The translations under genes were made by a program, and so were the position numbers. A stretch of DNA of 64,000 nt from positions 24,764,139 to 24,828,138 of the forward strand of contig NC_090133.1 in assembly GCF_040581485.1 (NCBI RefSeq), read 5' to 3'. The notes beneath the pieces are model-generated. The model searched no databases and had not been told where the DNA came from. It was given only the letters and a program-made list of their open reading frames with translations. The number at the start of each line of letters is the position of its first letter. The stretch's first letter is position 1. Source of the stretch: Linepithema humile. Its lineage: Eukaryota; Arthropoda; Insecta; Hymenoptera; Formicidae. Positions 1 to 13,300 of this stretch are shown here, one piece after another.

Positions 1-1079
1 CGTATTGTTATCGCGCTACATAAAACGGTTGCGCGCAACTACTCGTCGCCGCGTGGATCGCCGCCTGACAAATGGGCCGCGAGTTGCGCGGAATGACAAA
101 TCGAAGCTGCAGATTGCAGCGCATGAAGCGAAATTACGCGTCGACCGACAGCTCCTTCCGGATCCACGGCGTAATACTTCTCCGTCGACTGGAGTAAGCC
201 ATTTTGGCGAACGTGGAATTTCTGCTACGAAATCTATCTTATCATTTTATGCATACGTTGTTCTCACACGATCCGATCTTGCGTTATGCAAACGCCGCTT
301 GTTCGATAGATTGCAATGTTCCGTGTGTAACGAAGTAAGCGCCGCGCCACACTTAGATTTTTAGTATTGCTTGTGTATTGCAACGCATTAATCTTTATGT
401 AGTTGAATATTTACTTTGCATAGCTGTCTCCAATTGTTAACATCTGATGCATGTAATATGCGCAAACCAGCAGTTGCCGTTTAAAATTTTATGCAGAATT
501 CCGTTTCCTACTTCCAAAATCTGCTATCTCTAAAAATGCATATTTTTTAGGTCATCGAAAAAAAAACATAAAATGCTCTCCAAAATGGAACTTTTAAATT
601 TATTATTCATATATTCGTCACATTGTTTTTTATTTACACAAGTCAGTTCATTTTAAAAATACAATATTATTGAGAATTTGCTATGTCAAAATACAAAAAA
701 AGAGAAAAGTATATTTATGATTTAATCTGCAAAATAATGTTATATTCAACATTTAAGCATAAATGCGCTTGTTTATTATTTGTTGCTATCTCCAAAATTG
801 TATCAATTTTTTCTAAATTTATAATACATATATGCATATATCATATGAGTAATCCTGATCTTATCCTGATCATTTACTATGAGTAATTATTGTGAAGGAA
901 ACTATTTTCTGACTTCTATTTTCTTGGAAATGTGAAATTTATTTCCGTCATCATAAATATTTTTCGAATCTGTTTCTTGACAACGCGCTAAAAATAAAAT
1001 CCGAAACTGTTCTATCCTGTCATCATAATTCGTCGTGCGTAAAACCTTCATTTCTCCAAGACGTCAGATTCTGTTAACG
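1..1079. other. Gene-free stretch
   Basis: The first 350 bases are GC-balanced and CpG-rich, and the rest is AT-rich. A plus-strand open frame of 119 codons at the left edge has no splice pattern, domain or composition that makes it look like a protein. I see no RNA gene or repeat here. Confidence 0.6.
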
Positions 1080-1640
1080 AGCCCTCGGTTTTACCTCCGA
1101 CGCAATGAATCTTGGTTATAGGCCTAAGTTAAAGGGGTGAGCCCGAGGTGTCGAGAATCACGGTGGTCGCCGTCGCGGTAAGCCGCGTCCACCGAGAAAG
1201 AGAAGAACGTCACGGAGGAGGAGGAGAACTGGAGAACACAGCGGCAGAGAGAGAGAGAGCTTGTGGCGGCAGAAAGGGAGGGGAGGAGCAGTCTCAAAAT
1301 GTGTCCCTCTCGGCTTCCGCTCGGATAGAGTCTCGGAACTCGGCAAGTAAGGTAGGTGGCCGAAGTAACTTATCGCCTAATAAATTCCAGCCATTAGACT
1401 GCGGGGAGTAATGGATGTACCATTTGCACCCTCCGGTACGCCTCGCGGTAGCGAGGTAGATAGGTAGGTAACGACGCGCGGGAAGAGAGGAGGAAACTCT
1501 GCTACTGCGGCGCGCACCATGCGCGCGAATTGTGACGCTTCTATTGCTCGTAGACGAATTCGGGATATCGATTTAAAGTTTAGCGTCATTCGGGCGTGTG
1601 GCTGGAAATATGATTGGAGATGGCTTACTTAATTTCTGTG
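1080..1640. other. CpG-rich block
   Basis: GC-rich block with abundant CpG, purine-rich GA runs around 1195-1265 and several donor-like GTAAG/GTAGG motifs (near 1180 and 1350). Frames open on both strands here reflect the low stop density of GC-rich DNA. It could be an enhancer, a promoter or an untranslated exon. Nothing in the sequence decides between these. Confidence 0.35.
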
Positions 1641-4150
1641 TTATCGAAATAGAGTTGACGACGCGCGCATAATCATTCACATGATAGGACGCGAGCGACG
1701 ACTCAGGGATATTTTCGGAAAGAACAACGAGCAGAACCAATTGTGCATTATCGTCCGTGCAAAGTCTCGGTTCATAAAGCGATGAGCAAATGACTTGAAT
1801 CGATTATGAGCGCTTTCTCATAGCTCGGGATCGAGGACGTAACGGCAGGCCGCGTAACAGCCGGCACGAAAGATCGATTGTTGACGAGAATGGCAAAAAA
1901 TTACCTTCTTGACCTTACCAAGTTTCGAGAACACTCATAGGTCTCGATCGCCTCGACAACTACGAAAAGGCTCTTCAAAAAGTTGCGCTGGACGATCTCC
2001 GCAAAGTATGATATAGATGGAAACTTCTTAGCTAATGATGCGACCTCTCCTGAACTCGAATGAGTGTAAGAAGTGAAAAGTAAGCGAGTATATTCAGTTG
2101 CGCACCTCGCGAATGATTTAGTCGAACGTTCGCGAACTTTTCAAACGCGGTAATTGTTAATCGCTGTGATTAAATTTTATGTGCTTAATATGCTTTTATT
2201 TATAGAGCCAAACGTGCACGTTAATAAACCAATCTGTAACCAGATCTGTAACCAATCCATCCATCTGTAACCATCCATAAATTTAAATTCAGATTAGTTG
2301 ATGGCTGAGTTCTTTCACACAATAGCAGATTATTTTTCAATGCTGTATAACGTGATAAATTTAATAAAATTGTTGTAACAATTGTCAACTGATATTTTAT
2401 TAAATTTACGATTTCAAAACTAAGTTGTAGTAAAAATAAAATTTTAAGTTTACTTTTCCAATATATTTTTATGAGAATTTTAAAAAGAATTAATCGTTTT
2501 GCGTTAAAATCGCAATAAAGTTAGAAGCATTTTTGTCATAAGAACCTTTATCCCTATTTGTCTCTTTCTCTGTAAAGTATAATGTACTGTGAGACAATTA
2601 TGCAATCTCATTCATCTCTCAAATGAAATAATCATATAAATCAGTACAGTTCATTAAAATGGTATCATTAAAATAATGTAAATGCCACAGCTTACAGAAC
2701 AGTTTGAATAATCTGCATTATGACGATACTATGCAATTAGCTTGATTAAAACAGAGTTCTTTTGAAGAGACGATCTCTCCGCCTGCTCCTCCCCTTCCCC
2801 TCTTTCGCTCTCGACGAGACATTATCGAATAATAGAAATATAATAATAATGAGCGTGGCACTTTGACAAGAGCACCCACGCAATTCCGTATTCGTAAACG
2901 AGCATTTAATAGTCGGCGCATAATCGCGAATAGCGATAAATGCGCGATAACAAATGACACTCTGTACAATCAAACGACAATGTCTTTTCTCGCCCGATTC
3001 ACAAACGCGTTTGAAGTTACCTAACGAAATGGCTGGGCAATGAGCCGTTGTGTGTGAAACAATAGAAAAGCCAAAGAAGAAAGAAATTTCCAACGATAAG
3101 CGTTTCCACGCACAACGAAGCGTTTTACGTTCGTTTCTATGGACTCCGGTTTTACGAGATTTTCAGTCCTCCGAAACGATCGCGCGACGGAATTTTTGTG
3201 ATATCCAACGGCATGGAAACTCAACACTACGTGTGCGTATGCATTCTGATACCCGCTACTTTGTTTAATAAGATATATTGTCGAGCTGTATGAAATGCGT
3301 TTGTGTGCTCAGAATCATTTTTATTAGTTCTAATAATTACTAAATATTTCCTTTTACACCGAGCTGTTTAACAAGTTTAATCATGTTTAACAAGTATCAA
3401 AGTATCGTAGTTCACACAGTTTCTAGGAAACCGTATATGTGATCTAAGCTCCCAACTTTATTTGTGAATAATTGCACACATGATAGTGTGATAGTCATTT
3501 GATCGGATATAGAAGTCCATGTATCAAACTTTTATATCGAGCCGTGTTAGTCATGTTTTATTGTATCACATGCCACTGATGGGCCATACAACGTTCCATC
3601 AATCTGTCCAGACAACAAACATTCAACGACTATTCATTCATAACGACCAAAATAAAACGCTAGTTTTGCATAAATCCCGTTACCGCATTTCGATAACCTA
3701 CAATATTTTATCTATTGCTGTTTTTGTAAATAAACACAATTCCACCCTCTATTTAAAAGGAAACAAATATAAATTTATTTTATTTGTATTTATCATAAGA
3801 TTATTCAACAATATCAATTTATTTAAATAATATTTTTTAATATTCACGTTCCTTGTAATATAATGGTAATATGCATAATTTTTTTTTTTTTCAGTAATAG
3901 TTAAAAAATTTTTAAATGCATAAAATTAATAATAAATGACGTACTGTGGTCAACGGTATCTTGTGTTAAAATGAAATATTTAGTTACTAACAAATCTACA
4001 ATAATATACTGTTAGGCTTCAACTGCAGACAATAATTTTGTCTGAGGACATTTCATACGGCAATGTCTTCGTCACCAATGTCCATACAATCCATTACGAC
4101 ATTTAATTAACTAGCGCTGTATGACAAATACAAATAGCAACTACTGTACT
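1641..4150. other. Gene-free, mostly AT-rich stretch
   Basis: A GC-balanced shoulder runs to about 2150, followed by AT-rich DNA and another balanced patch at 2750-3250. I found no convincing exon, tRNA or long repeat. Short homopolymers such as the T run near 3880 are the only low-complexity features. Confidence 0.5.
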
Positions 4151-5110
4151 CAATACAACAGACGTAGTTATAACGCATTCGCGGCTGATTCGGTTGTTTG
4201 TTCACTACCGCAAGTCACTATAATGTAGAATCGAAATGGCGTACGCGATACTTTAAAAGCTATTCGGTGCACGTGTAAGAACATTAGGCTCTTCGCACTG
4301 TTCTCGCGGTATCTTCTCGTTGTACGTGCGGATAGCTGAGCTTGTGTGTAAAAGTGTAGTCGTCGGGTATGCACGCATACATGACACGTACGATAAGTAC
4401 AGCGCATATATCTGTATATATGTACCGTTGAACTGGATTTTACGGCACGGGATTTTATGGTTATATTTATTGCAGCGGGCTTCTACGGCAGCGGGTTCAC
4501 GAAACGCTTTTCCTGGGAGCGATCCCGACGTAAGTAGTCGATAAAGCAATTCTCGATGAGCGCGCGGGAAACCCGTCTACAGCGGCGGTTATATCCCTTG
4601 CGCCTACACGACGCAAAGCACCGAAGTGAAACCGGAAACAGGCACGAGCTGTGCCGCAGCAACGCGATTGGAAATGCAGCAAGTAATTCCATTATGTTGT
4701 CGCCGCGGCGACGACGACGACGACGGCGGCGGCGGCGGCGGTGGCGGCGGCGGTAAACCTTCTCTTCCCAATTTGTCGCGCGCGACGTTAAAGAGAGCGT
4801 CGCGAGTGTGAGCAACACGGACTCGCAAATCGTATCAGTGTCGATCGATCGCCTACCGCACGCGGATCCCGACCGCCGTTTGTACTTCCTGGAGTATTCC
4901 TGCGCAAATTCTACACGGCCCGTGGGAGTCCTTCGAGCGGTATAGCTCGCGCACTTCGGAAGGCCGACCGCGCTACCTTCGCCGTCGCGGCGCGGCATCA
5001 CGTTTCCTTTGTACACACCCGGTGCCGAGCACCTAACAACAATAGTCTACGCGCGGAGTATCTAAATTGTCACTTTATACGTGACCGCGAAGTAGGCGCG
5101 CAATAAAAAG
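4151..5110. promoter_or_regulatory. CpG-rich block, candidate promoter or 5' exon
   Basis: This is one of the strongest CpG-rich blocks in the window. It contains a GAC/GGC triplet tract at about 4708-4753 and an initiator-like TCAGTG near 4835. The block ends sharply in AT-rich DNA near 5110. Insect 5' leaders often look like this, but no start codon followed by a clear splice donor can be assigned. The arginine-rich minus-strand frame through it (4483-5016) is the triplet tract read in another frame and is not taken as a gene. Confidence 0.3.
4701..4753. repeat. GAC/GGC triplet microsatellite
   Basis: About 50 bases of imperfect triplets: GCC/GCG, then five GAC units, then GGC units interrupted by one GTG. 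It is read as poly-Asp/Gly, poly-Arg or poly-Pro depending on the frame, so it generates false open frames on both strands. Confidence 0.85.
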
Positions 5111-7440
5111 TATTCGCAGTCCACGCGCAGACGTATAGTTCCTACGTGGAATATATCTATATTGTATAGCTTGATTTCAAGTACAATAGTTTGCTTTTAT
5201 CAAGTTAATAAAATTACTTTGTAGATGTAATTTTATGATAACATTGATCGTACAATTGATTCTTCCAGAAGCTACTTAGATAAATAGATAATAAATGATT
5301 TTATTCTATCAATGTCGCGTCTTTGTATATTTGCTTCGTTATGAACTGCTCATACAAGTACTTATACCGCGCGGCCAATGTACATTTCGAGTTACGAGCC
5401 GCAGACAAATGTGTTCGATGTCATTCTAATGTTGGCCCGCAATACGTAAAGCTCTTTATCGATCAGAGAGGGATCGTGAAGTAATTGGGGTATCGTACGG
5501 GCTAATAAAAGCAGTTCCCAACGCCCTTCATCCCAGGGCCTTCCCGATGGTCTACAATCGCCGGAATGTAGGGCGGTCGTTAGAATTTATAGTTGCGTAA
5601 ATCACTAAGCGGGTTATCCGAAGAAATGGACGTTTGCGATGCGCACAGACGCAGCGATATGCTTTTACATAAAATTTGAAATATCTCAGACATTACATAC
5701 CACCCTTATCCTTTACAGACCCGTCTCTTGCTTTCTTTTTTCACCTCAATCCTCTTTTAACGCAACATATTATAATTTATATTGCATTTCTACTTCATTT
5801 CATATCGGATTCATACGCCTTTTTCACATCGACTGCAGCATTTTTTAACGTAACATATTTTTACTTCAATCTTAACTTTTAACTAAATTTATACCTAGAA
5901 CTTCTAAATCTTCAATATTAATCCTCTTTGTGAAGTTTTGGCAAAAAAGAAATTATACAAGTTTTGTCAATCTTTCAATATATAAAAAATTAATATAAGA
6001 ATAAACTTATGTTTGCTCCCATTAGACTGCTTCACAAATGAGTTTCTCACTTTCTTGTCACATCCGCTTTTCAACTATATGACGTTCGGATCGAAACTGT
6101 ATCAGTGTGTAAAATCCAGTTTAAATTTTATCACCGCTGCGGATAGTGGCAGCACAGTAATTCGCTGCCAAGTATCTCGCAGTAGTAGTTCGGCTGATAC
6201 AGCGGTAATTTCGTAATTTGTACGCCTCTCGTGTGAGCCGCGCGCGTGTTCGCTTCGAAAATCAAGGGAAACCACCAGGGATCACCTGTGTGTCCCAGTT
6301 TCTATTCTCTCGGTCCGGTAAGCTCTCCTAGTCTCCGCCGCAGAGTTCCTGAAAGCGCAGGCACCTCGAAGACTCGCCGCCCCTTCGAGCTGGATAAGTG
6401 GGTATTAGGCGAGTCGAGGGGCGAACAATAACGCGGATCGGTTAACTTAATAATGGACATTAGGGCGTTATACCGGGAGACGGGAGGATGAGGTTGAAAC
6501 TTGCCTCCCGTGATGTGGGTGATTTGCTTCGAAGATTTTCTCGCAAGCACTTCGAGAAGTCGAGCTTTCTCGAGACCTAACCGCGAGGACCTAACGGCTC
6601 CCACAGGTATAGTAAAACACTTGCGACCATCCTCAAATTTGTGCTAACGCATGACAAAGAGCTGCCATTTCCCTTTATACGCGAGAACCACAGCGTATGA
6701 ATAATTGCTGGAAGAGAAGAGAATCTTTCATAATTCTATGACAATTCCGAAAACATTTATAATCTTTATATCCAGAGCCTTATTGATTAAAAGTGAAGTA
6801 ACTGGCATTGTTAGATTGTTTAAATAATGAATTTTTTTATATACGTGTAGCAAACAATTGAATACATGCTTCGATTCTAATATTTAATTCAACTGGTTAT
6901 TTTTTTCATTTCATTCTTTTTTCTTGATAACTGTATTGTTATTATAACAAGTGTATAATTATAAGTTTAAACAATATGTTTTCCAATAGACTGATATTTC
7001 ATTGAATAGATATCCAAGTTCCTCAGTGCAAACTCGGATCAAATTAATGTACAGAATGAAAATCTATCTTACTGTACTTATAATGATGAGTGCAGTGATT
7101 ACTGGGTCATTCAGCGAATTTACCGAATCTCATTGTGATTTCAAAGCAAACCCATACAACACCTTTATTATTCTAGCACAATTCTTATTTCACAAAAACT
7201 AATGGAATAATTTTTAACCATTTTTTTATGTGTGGAATTTTAAAAAATAAACTTTTTAATAATATTTTTTAAATATTAAATTTAATTGAATTGGTACATT
7301 TAGAGGCATAATTAATTATATCAAATTTTGCAAACTCAGAGAAGCAAATATATTGTTACAAATAATTCTTTTTGCACTTACGTGTAAAAAAAAAAAAAAT
7401 TTGTCTATCTAATATAATTTACTTTATAATTACACATCAT
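5111..7440. other. Gene-free stretch with one CpG-rich block at 6150-6620
   Basis: AT-rich except for a GC-balanced block at about 6150-6620. That block holds overlapping plus- and minus-strand frames of 61-100 codons with no recognisable protein. I see no repeat or RNA gene. Confidence 0.5.
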
Positions 7441-8240
7441 AATACGTATATAACACAAGCCACGAGAACTACAGTTTATTATATACCGCGGTATATAATT
7501 GTTACGCGATGAGTAAGATCAGTTCGCACACCAGCAGTGAAATCAGTGGAAAATGTCGATGGGCGTGCGCGACTCTGCGATCCACCGAGATAAAACCGGT
7601 ATAATTAACACGGCGGCGGCGCGTCGCCGATAATACAATTCGCGGTGCTCATTGACGGAGCAGAACGGATCGGTGGAAGGAACGCAATCAGCTTAATTCA
7701 AGTTTCATTAATATAATGCGTGCGGGATCGCATCGGGCCTCATAATGAGGTAAGTGCACGCTGTAGTAGTCACGCGACACGCGTCGCCCCGTATCCGCTG
7801 TACATTTGGTCGCGTGACAGGCAGACAGTGCCTGATAAACCGGAAGCCGGGCTTCAGACAGCGAGCTGCTTTGCATGCCAGCGATAACGCTTTTTGCCCA
7901 TTAACGTGATTAAACGTCGCGCAAGATTACCACGCGGTCTTTTTCAAACATGCCCTCTCCGCCGAAGGACGATGAAGTTGCTCCCCCGTCAACGCGTTGC
8001 GTAGAACGTCGGACTCTAATGACAGGGAAATATGTATTCTTGACCCCGACGTTAAAAGGTTCACGTCACGCGTCCTGTTTAATTAACGGTACGCACTAAC
8101 GTGCCCCCTGAGTACGTGACTTACACGCGATTCTGATTTCAATCTGTGATTGTGCATCACGACGGCGGCTTTTAAATACTTTAGAGTCGCCTCACATAAT
8201 TACTACAATCCTCTAGTCGCGTCACATGTGCGTTTTACCT
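7441..8240. other. CpG-rich block
   Basis: GC-balanced, CpG-rich segment with many short dyads and a GGC-rich patch near 7610-7640. No open frame over about 60 codons shows protein-like composition. It is a candidate conserved non-coding or regulatory block. That reading rests on composition only. Confidence 0.3.
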
Positions 8241-10546
8241 TGATTGTATTGCAGTTAAGATTTTGCAAAAGTGAATAAAGATAAAACGAGAAAGTGAAGA
8301 AACGTGTGAAAATGTCATCATTAATCTTCAATCCTGTTTAACACTAAATAATATTTTCTAAATGTGTATATTGGATAAAAATGATAATTAATGATTATCA
8401 TAGTTACAGAAATTAATTAAGGGTTCTTGTCCTAGATGTGTCCATCAAACTTTTTGATGTGCGCGTGTTTATTAATAATAAGCACACGTTTTCGCGACAC
8501 GTGGTAATGGAAAATGATACTTGCTAAATGCAAAACCGTATTATTATTGAATACATTATGATATATAGTATTGAGGAAATTATACACGTGCATCGTTACC
8601 GCGGAATGATATTTTATTGTGGTTGTCAAGATGATACATCTGCGCAAAATTAACGATTAGTCTTTGCACGCGAGCTCCTGTACTGTAATATAATAGTGAA
8701 TTTACGTCAGATATATGTATCAAATATCCTGGTGTCGACATAAATCTATAAAATAGACAACGAATTCTATATATAAGAAATATAATATGATTTCATGTGA
8801 AGTCAATATGCAACAATAGATACATATTGCATTGACACGCAAATTTAATATAAAATTTAAAATATGGATGAATGAAATAGAATATAAAAAGATATAAAAT
8901 ATCAACGACAAACGCTATTTTTTCGGACATTTACATCGTTTCAGGAGATCTGATAACAAACTGATAACAGAGCACACAGAGGCGTGGCAGATTGATTGTA
9001 GGTCTGTAAATAATCAAATGAACCAGATAACTTTGATAACAACGTTGACGCGTGTTGGGAACCGCCCAGTATCGTATTATTCCTAGAATATACATTAATA
9101 ACTACCTTTGTAAAATGTGATAGGCGAAATTCTTTATCTCTCAATAAGTATCGAAAATTTCTATTACAGAATTCACTCTCTTTGTAACATTATTTAAAAG
9201 AATTGCGTTGCCGTAAAAATTAATAGATTTAACGTTTCAGAAAAGTAAATCATCCAATTATTTAATATTAATCGGATTTTTAACGATCCACATGTAATGC
9301 AGTAATCATCCCGATCTTTGTCGCTTCCGTGCAATCTCTTTCGTCAATGTCCGCGCGCTGACGAAAAGGGATATCGTGATAGGCTTAGAAGCTGACCGTT
9401 CGCGATAAGCACATCCCCATGCACCGGCCCTTGCGAAGTCGTCCTAGCACTACGCTCCAGAAATTTCATTTCCTGGATATATCTCCGGAGACAGATCGAT
9501 CGTTCCGGAAATCCCCGTACAAGCTGCGAGAGATTCACTTTGACACGTCTAGCAGGATTGGTGTGGACCGCGCGAGCCTTTATCCCTTTCCTTATAACCA
9601 CCCCCGATTTCAATCCCGAGAGCTCTTTTCCCTCACGTGTTATTCTCGGAAAAAGGACAGCGAGAGGGATGAAACACCGCTTCAAATGCTACCTCCGGAG
9701 CTATTACCGAGTTTTGTCACAATATTAGCTAATAATTTTAATATTAATAATATTCAGATAGATAAACCAAATATATAAATAAAATAAATTGTCGACGTAT
9801 AGCAAGAATTTGCAATGGTCGTCTGTATATTTTACAGAAATTTTCTGTTACATAATAAACAAGTGGAAGAAAAATATTAGGAAAAATTATATTTTCAAAT
9901 AACATTTATTCTAAAAGAAGAGCAAAAATTGCACTTTATAGAATGCTTATGTTAAAGAAAATAATTGCAAGATTACACCGACCGAGTCTATAAAGTGTGT
10001 TTTTTCCCTTTTTTTAATATATTAATTTATATTGTAAAAAGTTCATAAATATTATTTTGCTTGATAGCAACTTGTCAACGATACAGAATTTTATCAAACT
10101 TGAATTCACGTCAATTCACGAAATTCTTATGCTGCCACCATTGTTCCCTTCAACTCGGTCGGCAGAGCGGCTCCCTCGAGTATCCTTTCCGCTCTTCCGC
10201 CATTTCCACCCTCAGTGGATGTTTGTGGTTTGTTAGAAAGACGTAACAAATAAGGTAATCTTCCACACATATAGTCGGCTTGTTGAAGCCGGTTGCCGCG
10301 TTGACTCTAAAATAGCGCAGTCGGAAACTCTCCTTTTCCGTTTTGTTCCTCTTTCGTTCGCGCAAAAGAGCAAGAGAGCATCGGGGAAAAGGGAAGAATC
10401 TTGCTTGAAAGTGGAGGTAGCTTTTGAGACTACTTTTAGTAGTGTACGTTTATATATCGTACACGTGCATAGAATGGGCATAAGTATATAGGCATGCGAA
10501 CGTGTATATACATATAGAAAGGAAGGGACACATGACACAACAGCTA
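8241..10546. other. Gene-free stretch with a CpG-rich block at 9301-9730
   Basis: AT-rich DNA surrounds a GC-balanced block at 9301-9730. The block is open on both strands (about 113 codons minus, 119 plus). Two overlapping frames of similar length on opposite strands are typical of stop-poor non-coding DNA, so neither is called. Confidence 0.5.
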
Positions 10547-10616
10547 CAAAAATGGAAATGGCTAGAAGTGCGGCTTCGCGATTACCGTTATGATAATATA
10601 CAGTATATGTTATTTT

Positions 10617-10700
10617 GAGAATTGCAAAACAGCCGAAATAAAACTGCCGCGATTGTATTTGCCAAATTCGCTAACAAAAATTGCTAACACAATTTTTTTT
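10617..10700 (+). repeat. Direct repeat, copy 1 (pair with 11621-11715)
   Basis: This segment shares runs such as ATAAAACTG, GCGATTGTATTTGCCAA and CGCTAACAAAAATTGC with 11621-11715, in the same order and orientation. Copy 2 carries about 9 extra bases in the middle. No coding frame is shared. A weaker internal similarity also links about 10547-10605 with 10781-10835 (shared ATGGAAATG and CCGTTATGA). Confidence 0.75.
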
Positions 10701-11620
10701 TATATACACTTACACACAAACTATGCGTATACATGTATAAATGTATATGTCGAGAAGAGGACGAGAGAGGAAACTATGGCTGCAAATGGAAATGATTTTC
10801 GAGGTTGCCGTTATGACAGTGTACGCATGTACTCCTATGTAATTTGGCATGCGCATCGTGTATGTGTGAATAAGCGGATGTGTAGAAGCAGTGAGAAGCT
10901 CACGCAAAACAGTGACTGAGGAATGGAACGTGTTGTGCAAAGGAGAGAAGATACACGAGAGACGGAGCAAGAATGGGAGCGGAAAGTTGGAGAGAGATGA
11001 GGAATAAAACTGCAAGAGCAGGAAAAAACGACAAGTTCGCACATGCGAGATATCAGCAGGGCCGGAAAACGCAAGACATCGCAGATATATGGCTATATTC
11101 TGCATTTCTTTATTACTGGATACGCGACAGATTGTAAGCGTTATGTTTATGCGGAAAATTATATGCGCACTATTATTAAACTCAAATAATTCTTCACATG
11201 CGCTGGAAAGTGTTCAGAAAAAGAATTATTTACGCAGCGATTATAAAAGAGATTGATATTTTATTCACAAATTTTCATCACGTTCGTGCCACATGTTCGT
11301 GCGTTCGAACACGATGAAATTTTGTTATGGATATTTTCTCCTATCTGTATTTCTGAGGAAGATATTTAGATGTTCTACATTTCTATACTCTGTATATTTG
11401 CCAATTTAATACGAAACAATTGCTGCTTTATGATATGCAAACTCACGAATTAAACGAAGCAATGACTACCTGCATATATGGACAAAGTGAATGTCTGTGT
11501 CATCTTGAAAATTATTTCGAGATTCATCAAAACTGTACAAAATGCACTTTGTGACACATTTATTCATTGCAACTTTATTATTTTTAACTAATTAGCTTTA
11601 TTATTTGTTTTTTAATTAGC

Positions 11621-11715
11621 AAGAATTGCGTAACAGGCACTGCCGGAATAAAACTGCTGCGATTGTATTTGCCAATTATGAAGAACTCGCTAACAAAAAT
11701 TGCAAACAAAATTAT
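11621..11715 (+). repeat. Direct repeat, copy 2 (pair with 10617-10700)
   Basis: Second copy of the duplicated segment, about 1 kb downstream in the same orientation. It shares the 17-base run GCGATTGTATTTGCCAA and the following CGCTAACAAAAATTGC. No terminal repeats or target duplications were seen, so the class of element or mechanism is unknown. Confidence 0.75.
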
Positions 11716-12690
11716 TTCTTTCAAAATTTATATATGCATACATTTATAGATATGTATATAACAATTAATATTTTAAAATTTTTATGTATTCATCAACACT
11801 TTTTAAATATAGTAAAAAGCAAGTGAGAAACAGAATTCGAGCGAATAAAATGTCATAATAATATTTTAATTTAATAATTCTGTATAATAATTACTAATTT
11901 TTTAAATTATATAAAAAATTATACTTATATATAGAACATTATAATAAAGCAATTATCCCACTAAACTTTCCACATATTTCTTTACAAAAAAAAAATTCAT
12001 AATTATGCCACTGATTGCAGTTTTTAATAATAAGAAATTTTTATAATTAAAATGTAAAATGTTGATTCCAATAAATTTACGAACTTTGATACAGAATTAT
12101 TGAAAATTCGAAAAAAATAGCTTTCTGTGAATATTACTTCTTTCAATAACCTAACTTAACCTAACGAACTGGCGGTTACGAGCTTGACAGACATTTCTTA
12201 AGATGCCTCATCAAAGTTCAACGAAGATATTGAGTTTTAAAACGTTACAGGGGCTACCGCACCACAGAAAGTAATTTCATCGTTTGCTCTTAAATTAATT
12301 ACGGAACTGGAATTTTCGCGAAACCTTTGAACCCATTCGTTAGCCACTCGTTGGGTCTCAAGCAAGCACCAGCTCTTAAATAACGGAAAAAACCTCGATA
12401 ATTAGGAGAGTATATATAATTAATTCCGATTAATATTCCTTAAAGTAAAAACTATATTACTTATGCTATATAAAAATTTAAGAAATTATTATTTTTAGCC
12501 CGATGTCGACAGTAAAAACTACTTAATTACTGTTGCTCATGCTCATTCTATCTAACAATCTATATAAGAGATAATGAAGAATTCAATTTAGAAAAATTCA
12601 CATCTCAATATTTCGATATTTAAACTCTATGTATTAAAATTTTATTTTTCCGTATCATTTTTAACAAATGACTGAAGCAATTGAACATCA
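11716..12690. other. AT-rich gene-free stretch
   Basis: Strongly AT-rich with homopolymer runs. The only notable item is a CCTAA-type tract at about 12147-12165 (AACCTAACTTAACCTAAC), a pattern common in insect genomes and related to the TTAGG telomere unit. It is too short to call a telomeric remnant. Confidence 0.5.
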
Positions 12691-13300
12691 ATGTGGCCGC
12701 ATTAAGTTCTAATGCACGTCAACATTATCGAACAATGCCGTCGACATCTCTACGACACTTTCATACACGAAATTAACAGCGTTAAACCCGATTTATCCCG
12801 AACCAATACACGAACGCGCGAACGGTCTTCAAAACGCGGGCGACATAATCGTAGAAATCTACTGAAATCCTCTCGAATGCATCCGTTGCACACGTATTCA
12901 CACACACAGCCGTACGCATACGCTCTCACCTACCTACACAGCTCGGAATTATCGGTCGCTCACGAAGGATAACCACACGTTCACCGTGTTCGAACGCGTA
13001 CTACCCCCGTAACGACGATTATTTCGTTACGCCTCCGCGCCCCGTAAACAGTCGCGGCTCGTTAGAAATCCGCAGTCAAGTCCGTTACGTGCGAATTTCC
13101 TCGCTAAAGTGAGAACACGGCGACCGAAGGGAAGCTGTCCCCAAGTGTGTAACGCTATCCCCCCGAACTAATGTGTCTATACGTGGGTCGGGTGCCAGAC
13201 GAGTCTCGGTTATCATCCTGTACTAAGGAGGGTCGACGCGGTGTCTACGGTATCACGGATTTAAGCGGGAACTTCGGATTTCGACGACGGCTACATCAAA
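12691..13300. other. CpG-rich block with a small hairpin
   Basis: GC-balanced, CpG-rich block. It includes a perfect 7-bp stem CGTAACG...CGTTACG at 13008-13031 with a 10-base loop. An 86-codon plus-strand frame (12712-12972) is rich in His, Arg and Thr and does not resemble a known protein. Confidence 0.35.

Noticed and set aside
4483..5016. 177-codon minus frame with a poly-Arg run
   Set aside because: The Arg run is the triplet microsatellite; no domain or splice context.
12147..12165. Interstitial telomere repeat (CCTAA)
   Set aside because: Only three imperfect units; such short tracts are common in insect DNA.
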